A stretch of 64,000 nucleotides of DNA from Acanthacorydalis orientalis (Eukaryota; Arthropoda; Insecta; Megaloptera; Corydalidae). The notes beneath the pieces are model-generated. The model was not told the DNA's origin, made no database searches, and worked only from the letters and a program-made list of their open reading frames with translations. Position numbers and translations under genes: made by a program. Location: assembly GCA_034766995.1 (NCBI GenBank), contig CM068313.1, positions 6,085,461 to 6,149,460 of the forward strand. Reading direction: 5' to 3'. This document shows, one piece after another, positions 1 through 10,439 of this stretch. Each line of letters starts with the position of its first letter. The first letter of the stretch is position 1.

Positions 1-120
1 AAATGTGTTCAGTAGAAAACAAAAATAATCAGTAATGCTTTATTCGAGAGATTTGATCAAAAAAACATTTTATTAGTGTGGGATGAAAAAATGATTCATT
101 TATGAAATTATTTTTAAATA
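1..120 (+). repeat. R1 dispersed repeat, degenerate copy (cut by window edge)
   Basis: It shows the R1 order: TTTGATCAAAAA, then a TGTGGGATGAAAAA-like block, then ATTCATTTATGAAA. These match the copies at 29765-29965 and 41145-41240. The left part may lie outside the window. R1 is a name used only here; no superfamily is recognised. Confidence 0.4.
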
Positions 121-989
121 TTCTCCAAAATCTAATACATTGTCAGTATTGATTCTGTTCGTGGATTGAAGGAGAATGTTTGTTTAGATGATTTTTATCA
201 AATTAGCAAATACTAATTTATTTATTGTTATTATATTCGTTATTACGAAAATTATACTATAATGTTATTTTTTTATGACTTTTATTAATGATAAAAAATT
301 AAATATATTAGTTATTTTTTCCATTTTTTATTGGACAATGGTTAGAAATTAGTAAAAGATAATAATTAAATTTTTTGTAATTTTTTATCCTCGCGGTGTG
401 GTAATTAATTTTGAAATATTTTCTTTATATTTTCATTATGGAATTAAAATTATTTTTACTATTATATATATGGAAAACTTTAAATCTACACATAAATATG
501 TAAAATTATTCAACATATATGAAATAAATGGAAAATATAATTCTTCATAAATAAAACTTAATATCCTGTAAAAGTAGAAAATTAACAAGTTAATTTTTTT
601 CCAAGAAGTACTTCTTAATACATTCTTTTTTATTATAAAGTTTCATACAAAAAAGTATTTTAAAATTTTCTATTTAAAAATTTTCTATTATTTTCTAATA
701 AAAAATAATCAATGTAACTAATAGTTCGATTTGTTAATAGATGTTCGAAATGTAAACACCTTTAAAAAAATAGATTACCTAAAAGTATTAATACAACTTT
801 TTGTTTTTAAAAACAAGCGTTCGATTTTTTAAACCTACAGTTTAATTGCAGTAAAATTGTAGTTTTATATTCAATTTGATCAAAAAGTGTTTCCCTTTTA
901 CAAAGAAACATTTATAAAAATGCAAATAAAATATAATTGTCTGGTTTTATTCTTGTAATTCCGTTGATATACTATATTTGTCTTTGCTT

Positions 990-1085
990 AAGCTTTTGAG
1001 CCATTATAATTGCTCAAGAGTCAAAACTACTTGTAGAAAATAAATACTTGGGTTATTTATCGGACCAAAACCATCAGTTTGGATT
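990..1085 (+). repeat. R2-like motif with hairpin
   Basis: A TTGAGC/GCTCAA hairpin (996-1001 with 1012-1017) is followed by GAGTCAAAACTAC and a TGTAGAAAATAAA block. The same order recurs near 58970-59060. It resembles half of the R2 palindromes at 41 kb and 52 kb. The relationship is inferred by eye from short blocks. Confidence 0.3.
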
Positions 1086-1883
1086 GGTAAAATTTTCAAG
1101 ACTTTATTTAAAGTTAGTTTTGATTTGAGTTATCCTAGGAGAAGTCAAAATGTAAAGATAGTTATGGAATTTAAGACGGATTAAATCGTCAGAAATCTAC
1201 ATTAAAACATCAGTGAATCTAGAGTAAAACCTTATTTTATCTCATCACATCAAGTAATCTAGGACAGTACAAAATACAAATATATTTCATTTATTAAACG
1301 ATTCTTATCTCTTTAAAACATCAGTTTAGTTAAATATATAAAAATATTGTCGAGTCACTTTTTCCATTTAAATAAACAGATATTTTTTAAATCAAATTTT
1401 AAACATAGTTTGGACCAAAATGAATCACTATATCCAATATAATGGATAAAATTTATTATATATATTTCTCATTAACTGAAATAAAATTTTAGTCAGAGAA
1501 AAGAAAAATTATATCTATTTCAAAGGGCACAATGACTTAAAGATATTTCAACATTGACCTAATATTAAAATATATGAATGTGTGCCTGACGACTTAGAAA
1601 ATATCGATAATATACGATGATTAAAGAATTAACGATAAATAAACTTCAATACTTTAGTTTTTCAAATGTTATAAAAAAAATGTTAATGATTTCGCGGAAT
1701 TATTAAATGCGTGGAAGTAACAGTACTGTTATCTTCACAGAAAATCAATCATATATATGATTTCATATAATATCAGGATTTATTTTTTTACATACTCAGA
1801 TATGGAAATTTCTTTTATTTCACTAAACAAATTTACCTTCTATTTTATTTTTTATTATAGACTATTTTCTAAATAATTTACTT

Positions 1884-1909
1884 GGGAATTTCCAAGACAA
1901 CTGACGTCA
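1884..1909. promoter_or_regulatory. Candidate composite site: kappa-B-like plus CRE palindrome
   Basis: GGGAATTTCC (1884-1893) fits the GGGRNNYYCC consensus of Rel/NF-kappa-B proteins. TGACGTCA (1902-1909) is a perfect CRE/ATF palindrome eight bases later. Both stand in AT-rich sequence with no gene nearby. Short motifs occur by chance, so function is not shown. Confidence 0.25.
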
Positions 1910-2260
1910 TGTACAGCGTAAAACACAGAAGGGTTCAAGAATATATTTATTAAAATGTATTGAAAAGGAAATGAGAATGTCAGGCTAGTTTGTAAAATGT
2001 TCAATGCATAAATTCTAATTTCACTAATCAATACAAGCTTTATAGTTTATAATAGTTTTGAACTTATTTAGATTTTTATAAAAAATGACATATATTCTAA
2101 ATATTTTATAGACTTGAATATATTTTGACGCATAGCTTTTAGTTTGTACTCAAATACTTTACTGTCTTTCTCGAATAAATTTATTTAATTATTTTTTTAT
2201 TATATTGAACGTAACACTAATGTATTATTAATGTAATAAATAATATTCATGCTAGCAATT

Positions 2261-2287
2261 TATATATATATATATATATATATATAT
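2261..2287. repeat. (TA)n microsatellite
   Basis: Uninterrupted TA dinucleotides. They create a spurious Tyr-Ile reading frame on the minus strand. Confidence 0.95.
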
Positions 2288-2659
2288 GTAAAGTAACCCC
2301 TTTTATGAAGTAAAAAAAAACAGTATAATTAAAATATACATAACGTTTCTGTTCGTATAAAATGTACTTTGACATAAATAAACGTTCATTACGTACAACT
2401 AAGAAACACACACACAAACTAATATTACACACATGACAAGTTTAGGTAAATAATTAGAACGAATATATTGATTTTAATAACAAATTTTTTCTACATTCAT
2501 TTCATATAGTCATTTGGAGTTTATTATTTAACGTACGATAATTCTTCTTATCTCGTTTCACGTACGCTTGAAAAAAAAAGTATTACGGCCGGGCTTATAG
2601 TTATCTAAAAGAAATTTGTATCCCTTTGCTCTTTTTTTAATATAAAGTTGTTATATACA

Positions 2660-2703
2660 CACATATGTATATGTATATATATATATGTGTGTGTGTGTGT
2701 GTG
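2660..2703. repeat. (TA)n-(TG)n compound microsatellite
   Basis: TA repeats with two interruptions pass directly into a TG run. The TA-to-TG transition recurs at several other tracts in the window. Confidence 0.9.
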
Positions 2704-2779
2704 AATATATGTAATTATTATATTATATATTGTATATACGTATAAATTTTTATCGGTTAACATAATCAACGGTCTGAAT

Positions 2780-3340
2780 AAAATTTCCATTTTCATACAG
2801 TTTCACAATGCATTATGCGTGTATAAAAATCATGTTCGGTTCCAAATCAACCGGCGCACACGTATTTTTTTCTATAAGTTAGGCAACGGCCAGAAAGTAT
2901 TACGTCCGCGCCGACAATTACCTCTCCTTACATCCAGTTCGTATTCGCAGTGCCCCTTCTTTTATTTCAAGTACATTTCATATTATGTACATACATATAT
3001 ACATACAACAGAACGTACACGCACGCGAAAAATAAAGAACACGGCAGAAGAAAAAAAAACTGCACACCAATTCGCCAACCATTGCCGAGGAACAATTTTT
3101 AACCCTACTCTTTAGTGCACGTATCGACTAGGATCTACCTATCGCATTGAGTAGGCCTAGGGCCGGTCAAGCACACGAAATTTGCACACATTCAAAGTAG
3201 AAGTTGTACGTCAACATACAAACACAGACACAAACACACACACATACACTTAACACACGCATACACTGATGTATACTTTCTTACTAAATACACATGAATA
3301 CATATTCTTCACACATATTCACTAATCTGTATATATAACA
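2780..3340 (+). promoter_or_regulatory. GC-elevated, CpG-containing island with TATA box
   Basis: Composition shifts sharply from the flanks: CCGGCGC, GTCCGCGCCG, CGCACGCG and GGCCTAGGGCCGG occur within a few hundred bases. TATAAAA lies at 2822-2828. From about 3210 on, CA-rich runs begin. No open frame looks coding; the 98-codon frame across the island is low complexity. It is best read as a promoter or enhancer-like island. The strand is assigned only from the TATA box. Confidence 0.35.
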
Positions 3341-3341
3341 T

Positions 3342-3410
3342 TTATATATATATATATATACATATATATATACATACACACACATATATATATATATATA
3401 TATATGTATA
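3342..3410. repeat. Compound (TA)n/(CA)n microsatellite
   Basis: Two TA blocks are separated by a short CATACACACACA stretch. Confidence 0.9.
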
Positions 3411-3551
3411 ATAGATGTATAAAAGAGGTAAAGGTGTTTTTTAAACGGATGTCCAAGAAATGTTTATCCAGTATTTTCCGGAATAAATGTAACAAAACAT
3501 GTAATGACGATGCTGAATTCTATGAAATAATATTTGTAAATTTACTAATAG

Positions 3552-3556
<5 letters not shown>

Positions 3557-3585
<29 letters not shown>
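3557..3585. repeat. (TA)n microsatellite
   Basis: Pure TA run embedded in AT-rich unique sequence. Confidence 0.95.
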
Positions 3586-3589
<4 letters not shown>

Positions 3590-3924
3590 TTTGAAAAAAT
3601 ATTTCTCAATTGGTCAATGTACCAAACATATAAACAGAAATCCATAGAAAATAGAGTTATTTTGTTTAGTAAAGAATAAAAAAGAGAAATATGGTTATTT
3701 CTAGTTACTTCAATATTTTTTAATCGATTAGTCGAATTCAATTCTTATCTTAAAGCAGATTCGAATGATTCAATTTTAGATGATAGATTAAAATTGATTA
3801 ACAAAAAGTGATGAAGTTTCACGTTCACATTTTTCAATATAAGTTGAATTCAGAATTTTTTTCATACTCTTAGAAATTACAAATCATTTTTCTAGCCAAA
3901 AATGATTAATAATTACTTATTTGC

Positions 3925-4189
3925 AGGCCCGTAGTCAGACCGTCATATTAGAGGGGGCAAACATAATTTTTGAAGGGGCAAAATTTATTTATGTCAAAAT
4001 TGTTACAATGGAAACGCGTTAATAGAAACGATTTTTTTCGTGCGTGGAAACAGATTTATTCTTCAAGATAAACTCATTAAGAAGATTCTCCATGATTTTT
4101 AAATCTCTCAAATTCTCAAATTTGGTTAGAGGGGTGGGGGAAAAGAAACAATCAGAGGGGAATCTCTCTGGCTCCCTGACCACGGGCCT
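3925..4189. mobile_element. Short TIR DNA transposon relic (non-autonomous)
   Basis: The left end AGGCCCGTAGTCAG is matched in inverted orientation by the right end CTGACCACGGGCCT, with one mismatch over 14 bases. G-rich blocks (GAGGGGGCA, AAGGGGCA, AGGGGTGGGGGA, AGAGGGGA) lie just inside the ends, unlike the surrounding AT-rich DNA. At 265 bp it cannot encode a transposase. GC-rich miniature elements of this look are common in invertebrate genomes, but I cannot assign the superfamily. An exact target duplication is not clear, although ACTTA occurs near both ends. Confidence 0.6.
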
Positions 4190-4311
4190 ACTTAAATCTT
4201 TTTTTTATATGCATTTCGCTGTTATTTTCATTATTCTCAGAGTATGAATGTACGTAAGTATCTTATATTATGATTAAATATCTCTCAGGTATAATGAATT
4301 TAAAAAAATAT

Positions 4312-4480
4312 CAACGCTCTGAGAAAGATGAGTCTGCTTTATGAATGTACATAAGTATCTATTAAAATGGTCGATAATCTATTATTGAATATTTTTAATC
4401 AGGAAATTTGATTGTGGTTCGTAAGAGAGAGAAATATTTATTATAAAAGTGAATTTATCTAGTGTCAGTAATCATATAAT
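4312..4480 (+). repeat. R1 dispersed repeat copy
   Basis: It contains, in order, a GAGAAAGATGAG-like start, an ATTATTGAATATTTTTAATCAG block and an AAAAGTGAATTTATCTAGTGTCAG end. These correspond to the R1 blocks in the copies at 29.8, 35.7 and 42.0 kb. It is strongly diverged. Confidence 0.45.
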
Positions 4481-4505
4481 GATTATTTAGTAGATTAAAG
4501 AACAA
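4480..4505. repeat. Left member of a 26-bp exact direct repeat flanking the mariner copy
   Basis: These 26 bases are identical to 5077-5102. A weaker match continues about 30 bases further left of both. The mariner at 4515-5031 lies between them. Confidence 0.85.
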
Positions 4506-4514
4506 ATTTGTTTA

Positions 4515-5031
4515 TTAAGTGTACAAACTAATTCGGTACTTTTTTCAAAAAAATAAAAGTTTATAGAAAAATTGAATAGATTTCAATCTTCAAAATATGC
4601 GCCATTCTTTTATATAAATTTGTTCCATTTGTCGCGTAATTGACGAATCCTTTGTCGAAAAAAAGACTTCGACTTTGAATCGATGAATTCTTGATGCATT
4701 TTCGAATCTCTTGCACAGTTGTAGCATTTTTTGTATATTTTATTCATCACAACTCCGTTCCCCAAAGGTGAACAAATCATTTCCTGGCTTCAGCAGCATT
4801 TTTTTCAACTATAATGCGAAAAGTATACAGTGGCTAATATGCTGTTTTTCGGATGTCATTGTATTCACTACTGTTTTATGAAGTTATGCCAACTGCTTGG
4901 CCAAGATATATAGTGCTTTTAAATGTTAAGGTTGACACTTTAAGACCTGAAAACGATGAGAAAATATTTTAATTTTAAGCAGAGTTATGATTAATTTAAT
5001 TTAAAGGTATATAATTAATTTTTATACCTAA
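4515..5031 (-). mobile_element. Internally deleted mariner, lineage 2 (copy 1)
   Basis: The element is 517 bp with TA at both edges (4513-4514 and 5032-5033). Its inverted ends are similar: TTAAGTGTACAAACTAATTC on the plus strand and TTAGGTATAAAAATTAATTA on the minus strand. On the minus strand a decayed transposase start is followed directly by a decayed end of FFRQRIRQLRDKWNKFI type. The catalytic middle is absent. Copy 2 at 8576-9091 is only one base different in length, so the deleted form itself spread. It is MITE-like and needs a transposase from elsewhere. Confidence 0.75.
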
Positions 5032-5076
5032 TATTTATAATGACAATGAATTTAACCAGTATTAGGAACCATATTA

Positions 5077-5102
5077 TGATTATTTAGTAGATTAAAGAAC
5101 AA
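5077..5102. repeat. Right member of the 26-bp exact direct repeat
   Basis: Identical to 4480-4505. It cannot be the mariner target duplication, which is only TA. A local duplication that included the element's target is the likely source. Confidence 0.85.
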
Positions 5103-5234
5103 TTTTATTTATAAATAAATTACTAGTTTCTATAAACAATATTCATTAAAGAAAAAGATCACATGATGAAAAAAAAACAGAAATTTTATTACCAATTAAT
5201 GTTAATATAGCTATTATATTATTTTATATTAAAT

Positions 5235-5410
5235 TTTAATTTCAGTACAGTTCTGACATTGATTAAATTCACTTTCACAAATGACTGTTTATTTGTAAGA
5301 TTGATTAGATTTTTAAGCACTATGACACCTTGACAACAATCAATAACGATTCATTGAACGATTTTGATCAAATTTGTTCTCTGAAGTTTGTAGAGTCACA
5401 AAAGAATTTA
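5235..5410. repeat. R1 fragments in inverted then direct orientation
   Basis: Bases ~5240-5320 carry the R1 tail in reverse (ACAGTTCTGACA then TTCACTTTCACAAATGA). From ~5333 the R1 block ACAACAATCAATAA with TTGATCAAAT follows in forward orientation. The two pieces therefore lie head to head. Confidence 0.45.
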
Positions 5411-5475
5411 TATGTTAAAATTTATAGTTTTTTAAAGCACGTTTTCTTTAAGTATTGTGTACTATTTATCAAATA

Positions 5476-6020
5476 TAAGGTTGGTAGAAAAATAATTGCG
5501 GTTTATGACCTGAAAATTTATATACATTTTTTTAATTTAAGTGGTTTTAAGTGGTCTAGAACTGTTGGATGACTAAAGGTTAACTTTTGTGCAAGCTCTC
5601 GAATCGTTGTGTGTGGTTCTAATTCAATTCACGCCTTTAGTTGGACTTTATAAACTGAAGAAGGCTGCCTTTGACCTTTTGCATCTTCAAGGCCTTCGTC
5701 TCCGGTAGAAAAAATTTTAAACCATGATTTGTCACCAGTACCCACTCGAAAAGCATCGTTTAGTTTAAGAGTTGTTTCTGCTACTTTACCACCCTTTTTA
5801 AACTCATGCAAAAAATGTTCTATTCGTTTCTTTTCCATCATTAATTTAATAGCTCATTTTAAGCAAAATTAATAATAAAACCTAAGTCAATGTTATTATA
5901 ATATAGATCAAAAATACACTTTAAAATGATATTAAGATGAACATGATGAATTGTCGCTTTTATTGAAAAATATTAAATATTCAGAAAACCAAAACTTAAA
6001 TTATTTTTCTACCAACTTAT
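5476..6020 (-). mobile_element. Internally deleted mariner, lineage 1 (copy A)
   Basis: The ends carry GGTTGGTAGAAAAATAATTG (5479-5498) and its inverted partner ATTATTTTTCTACCAAC (6000-6016), with TA flanks. The order on the minus strand is 5' end, untranslated part, transposase N-terminus (5629-5841), then the 3' end. The catalytic domain is missing. The junction beside the 3' end (TGAATTT-like block followed by GGTCATAAACCGC) is shared with copies B, D and E, so these derive from one deleted master. Confidence 0.85.
5629..5841 (-). pseudogene. Mariner transposase N-terminal fragment
   Basis: The frame is open for 70 codons from an ATG. It begins MMEKKRIEHFLHEFKKGGKV and continues with KLNDAFRVGTG. 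This matches the start of the first helix-turn-helix of mariner transposases close to the human Hsmar1 type, where the family shows FLYEFK, AAETARN and FGPGT. The frame then diverges, because the expected RTVQWWFQKFR segment is rearranged. About 345 residues would be normal, so roughly four fifths is missing and there are no catalytic residues. It could at most encode a DNA-binding fragment; more likely it is dead. Confidence 0.75.
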
Positions 6021-7026
6021 TACAATATAATTAACTATTTAGAACCTGAGTGCCAATTAATTATCAAAATATTTCTATTTCTTTAACACTCCTTTGAAAT
6101 GTTCACAATATCAAAAGGATATATTTTTAAAATTTGATAGTATATCTGTGAAAAATCAATATTATTTATAATAAAATAATAATTAATATTTGAATTATAA
6201 TATTTTAATAAACATGGCTGTATATATTACTGGAGAAATGTATTTACACAAGCGTTCATTTGGTCTTGGAAGTTGTAAACAAGTACAATCTTTCTTTAAA
6301 TACCTTGTTTTATTCAGTGTACAGAATTATAACTTTCAGAATCGAAAGGGTTAATATAAGATTTTATTTTTTTATATCTTCAATTACCTAAAAAACGAAA
6401 TTGTAGTACACATACATTAATATTTCATAATAATGATAATTACAAATTACTTAAGACAATAAGAACAAATGTAGACCTTTTTAGTGAAATAAACTTTCTA
6501 AATTTAATTAATCTCTATTTGATCAAAAAATATCTAGTATATTAAAATTATATAATATATTTTTAAATTACACGAAAAATATATTTTTATACTGATTATG
6601 CACATAAATTAATTTCTATTGCTTTAGAGATTAATATATTGTTTCTTTGAAAATAATTATTTATAAACTAGTGAAATATATTAATTATTTTATATTTGAA
6701 ATAAATTGATTTTTTTCTTATAATGAATTAAAATTCAGTTCATAAAAAAATTACTTAAATCCATTTTTTGAAAATTGAACAGAACTTTAACTGTAACATT
6801 TTTTTTATTAAATTATGTTTTATGCTTATATAGCCCGTAAGATTATTATGTTCAATTCTATAAAAAGATAAAAAATTATCAATTAATATAAAATAGAGTT
6901 TCACATTTTCATAAAATTTAAATTGATTAAATATTAAAAATTTCAATACACTTTTATTTAAAAAAAATTTATTACTCTGTTTCTAATTTATTTTTAATTT
7001 TTATTTGAATATTATTTTACAAACTT

Positions 7027-7056
7027 TCTATCAAAAAAACAAAGATTTTTGATAGA
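7027..7056. repeat. Perfect 11-bp inverted repeat (hairpin)
   Basis: TCTATCAAAAA (7027-7037) pairs with TTTTTGATAGA (7046-7056) around an 8-base loop. In AT-rich DNA such structures can be fortuitous. Confidence 0.6.
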
Positions 7057-7493
7057 AGATATTTAAAAAAATATTTATTAAAAAAATTTTCTGTGATATT
7101 TTTTTTAAAAAAATGTTTACTTCCAAGTATAGAACTTTTTGGAATTTATTAATATTGAGAATGACGGTTAAAATATTGAAATTTATTTTTATAATTTCTA
7201 TAGATTTCTAAATGATATGGAAATGATTTTCAATAATGCAAATTTATAAAAAAAGTCTTCCTCTCAACCAGTGCTAATTATTAAATTGTGAAATCAATTT
7301 AATTCCAACAAGTAGTAATATTCGAAATTTATTATCGTGAACTATTTAATTAAAAATCTCATTTTTGTTTGCAATGCTAAGCACCGATTCCGATGTTCGG
7401 ATTTAATCAATTTATTGAAACATGCTGTTCTATTTATAAATCTGTATCGCATACAATTATTTTCTAAGTAAAAAAATGATGTCAATATATGAA

Positions 7494-7497
7494 TATA

Positions 7498-7528
<31 letters not shown>
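7494..7528. repeat. (TA)n microsatellite
   Basis: TA run with one early TTT interruption. Confidence 0.95.
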
Positions 7529-7529
<1 letters not shown>

Positions 7530-7559
7530 CGATATTAAAATCACAACTAAGCTGTGTGA

Positions 7560-7760
7560 TTAGTGTGATCACATGTTTTGTATAAAAGCGATAACCTCGT
7601 TTTTAAAAATTGCGCTTTCTGGTATTTTCATACTCGATTGATTGAAATGTCGTCGACGTCCAATAGATCTTAGGGAACATTAAACGAGAGCAATTGATAT
7701 CGTCTGCAGAGGAACGTAGATGCACTGTTTCACTTTTTTCTAAATATTATATAGAATGTA
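7560..7760 (+). promoter_or_regulatory. GC-elevated stretch with TATA box
   Basis: TATAAAAG lies at 7582-7589. Downstream the composition rises and contains CGTCGACG (a perfect 8-base palindrome), CCAATAG and several CpGs before AT-rich DNA resumes. No splice donor of good quality was noticed. This is a weak promoter candidate. Confidence 0.25.
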
Positions 7761-8575
7761 TTTGTATGCAATTGTAAGGTCATTTCTTTAACTATAATGT
7801 CTATTTGCAATGGCTATTGTAATCATAGTTCATTTAGTTGTTTTCAATATTTTATTTACATGATAATTGCTTGTTTTCATATTGAAACAGTTTATTAATA
7901 TTATTATTTTTTTTATTTTGTCCTACATCGAAATGCACTTATAATAAATTGATATTTGTTATTCTATATAAATGATTTGTTTTATTTTTAATAAATATTA
8001 AAGACTGTATGAGATGTCTTCATATATAATTATATATAATAAATAAAAATACAATAATATTAATTGAATATATATTTAAGCTCTAAATGTTTGTTTTCAT
8101 ACCTGCGTACCCTTTAATGTTACATTCTCTTCAAGTGTTTCCCTTTGGGTCATAGTTAATAGATTATACTTCAATGGTCTTCTCCTATAAAATATTATTT
8201 TACAAATATTTCGACCAATTCATTTCCAGTTCTTGACTCACTATGAAATTACGGTTTTGTAATTATTGAAAAATTCATTGTTACAAATGAATTATTCTTT
8301 AAACATTAAAAACATTATTTGTTAAAATGTTTTCAAGGTTTTTCGTACTCTTAAGATGATGGTCTCGCTGTCAAAATATATATAAATCACATTCAAAATG
8401 AACAATAAGAAAATATTGAATAGTTTGATACGAAATATTTATTATGGAATGCGAACAGTGATTGATTTATAAAAATTCGAAACACTTGTTAATCTCCTTG
8501 CGTTCCTTTTATTATTATACTTTTCTTTTTTTTTTAATTCTGATGAAAATATTTCATATTTCTGTGTGTTATCTG
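7761..8575. other. AT-rich non-coding stretch
   Basis: No gene is seen. A degenerate R1 copy lies around 8335-8470. Confidence 0.55.
8335..8470 (+). repeat. R1 dispersed repeat copy
   Basis: CTTAAGATGATGGTCTCGC-like start, TCAAAATATATATAAATCAC and AACAATAAGAAAATATTGAA blocks correspond to R1. The GATGG...CTGTC pair keeps a stem with wobble pairs at the position of the R1 hairpin. Confidence 0.4.
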
Positions 8576-9091
8576 TTAGCTGTAAAATATAATTCGGTGC
8601 CTTTAAGTTGAATCAATCATGTTTACTTTAAATTATAATATTTTCACATCGTTTTGGGATTTTGAACTATCGACCTTAACATTTAAAAGCACTATATTTT
8701 TGGCCAAACAGTTTGCATAACCTCGCAAAACAGTATTGAATACGATGGCGTCCGAAAAGTAACATATTAATCATTTCATACTTTTTGCATTTCAATTGAA
8801 AACAATGCTACCAAAACCGCAGCCGAATGATTTGTTCAGTTCAAGGGAAGGTGTTGTGATGCATAAAACATGTAAAAAATGCTAAGACAATGAAAGAAAT
8901 TTGAAAATACATTGACAACTTCATCGACACAAAGAGTCATCATTTTTTCGACAAGAAATTCGTGAGTTACCCGATAGATTGAGCAAATTTATATAAAATA
9001 ATAGAGGTTTTTCAGGATTGAAACGTATTCCATTTTTTTGTAAACTTGCATTTTCTATAAATAATAACACCTAATTAATGTGTACAGTTAA
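8576..9091 (+). mobile_element. Internally deleted mariner, lineage 2 (copy 2)
   Basis: It is 516 bp, in the opposite orientation to the copy at 4515-5031. The ends are TTAGCTGTAAAATATAATTC and, inverted, TTAACTGTACACATTAATTA. The flanking dinucleotides are TG and CA, i.e. decayed TA. A decayed transposase start (around 8742, ATGGCGTCCGAAAAG) is followed after ~180 bases by the transposase end (FFRQEIRELPDRLSKFI type). In intact mariners these lie several hundred bases apart, so the catalytic core is deleted as in copy 1. Confidence 0.75.
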
Positions 9092-9435
9092 CAAATTCAT
9101 AGATTAATCTAATATTTAGGACACTTTCTTCTCTTCTAAAGATATGGATAGGAAGAATAATCTAACACTTTTCTGTTCAAATAAAATCTTCGATTTCAAT
9201 TCTGAAATTTGTCAAATGAAATCATTTTCTTTTTTTATTTTTCTGGTTAATTTCTCAATAAAAAGAATATATTTGTTAATACATAGACCCTAATAACTAT
9301 ATTTAACAACTTCTTCAATTTTTATTCTTTACATTTTAATATTTTAGCCAGGAAAATGGACTAAATATCGGTTTAATTTTATCAAAATACATGTTTAGAT
9401 ATATTTTTTGATCAGCTTATCAAAGTATTCAATCA

Positions 9436-9436
9436 C

Positions 9437-9469
<33 letters not shown>

Positions 9470-9507
9470 TATTTCTATATAAATATTTATATATATATAT
9501 ATATACA
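9436..9507. repeat. Interrupted (TA)n microsatellite
   Basis: Two TA blocks separated by a short TTTCTATATAAATATT spacer. Confidence 0.9.
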
Positions 9508-10439
9508 TAATCATTTAGTATATAAAATAAACTGTTAAAATTAATTTGCATTGTTCACGAAAACGTTATACAAATTCTCTTAAAAACCTTTCATTTAATT
9601 TTTATTATTTATAATACATTCGTTCACATAAACGTTCTCATTGAATATACTCCTACAATTCACGAATGCACTACTTTTTTACAAAACAGAATAGTAATAA
9701 CTGTTATATGATTAATAAAAATGAATATGACTTTTAAATATTGTCGTACTTTTAACTTAATATATTGATTGATATTTTGAATCAAATGAGATTGTCTTAA
9801 TTTTGAATATATTAATAGATTATATAAATAAATCAGACTATTACAGAAATATGTTATCAGAGAAGAGGAGTTAATCGTTATGAAAAGGAAATATTTTTTG
9901 TAACCTACTTTACTGATTTTGTTTTAAAAATATTCTTTCTAACTGTCAAATAAAATATCACTATTTTATATAAATTATGTTAATGAGCCCAATTCTCCTT
10001 GAATTTTTTTTGTGTAATAATCTAGTTGATATTAAATGATTTTGTAAATTTATAGATAAAAGACTACTAGGAAATTTATTGAAATTTTTGTATTTAAATT
10101 ATTTTTCTGAATAATTTGTAAAAAATAATTAAAGATATTTTTAAAACTTCTGAAATGACTTAAAAAATTGTTGAAAAGAAATTTGATGACCTTATTCAAT
10201 AATGTAAAAAAATAATTATTCAGTCGAACTCCAAATCATAATTTAATTTAAGAATCAAACAAAATATTTGATTTTTTCTATAAATAATTAATGTTGGTAT
10301 TTTATAAATAATAAACATTATTTCAGGCATTTTTCAAAGTATTATTTATCATTTTTCTACTTTTGAAAACATTTCATCATAAAAATTATTTAAACATTAC
10401 TGAAACATTCTTTTAATTTCACAATTAAATTTTTCTCTC

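Larger units (their letters stand above)
1..2258. other. AT-rich non-coding stretch
   Basis: No coding region is visible. The first ~120 bases look like a degenerate R1 copy. An R2-like motif lies at about 990-1080. A kappa-B-like decamer and a CRE-like octamer sit at 1884-1909. The rest is AT-rich sequence without recognisable structure. Confidence 0.6.
6021..7560. other. AT-rich non-coding stretch
   Basis: Nothing gene-like is seen. It includes one clean 11-bp inverted repeat at 7027-7056 and a (TA)n tract at 7494-7528. Confidence 0.6.

Noticed and set aside
4044..4247. 67-codon plus-strand frame
   Set aside because: It crosses the right end of the short inverted-repeat element at 3925-4189 and has no coding features.
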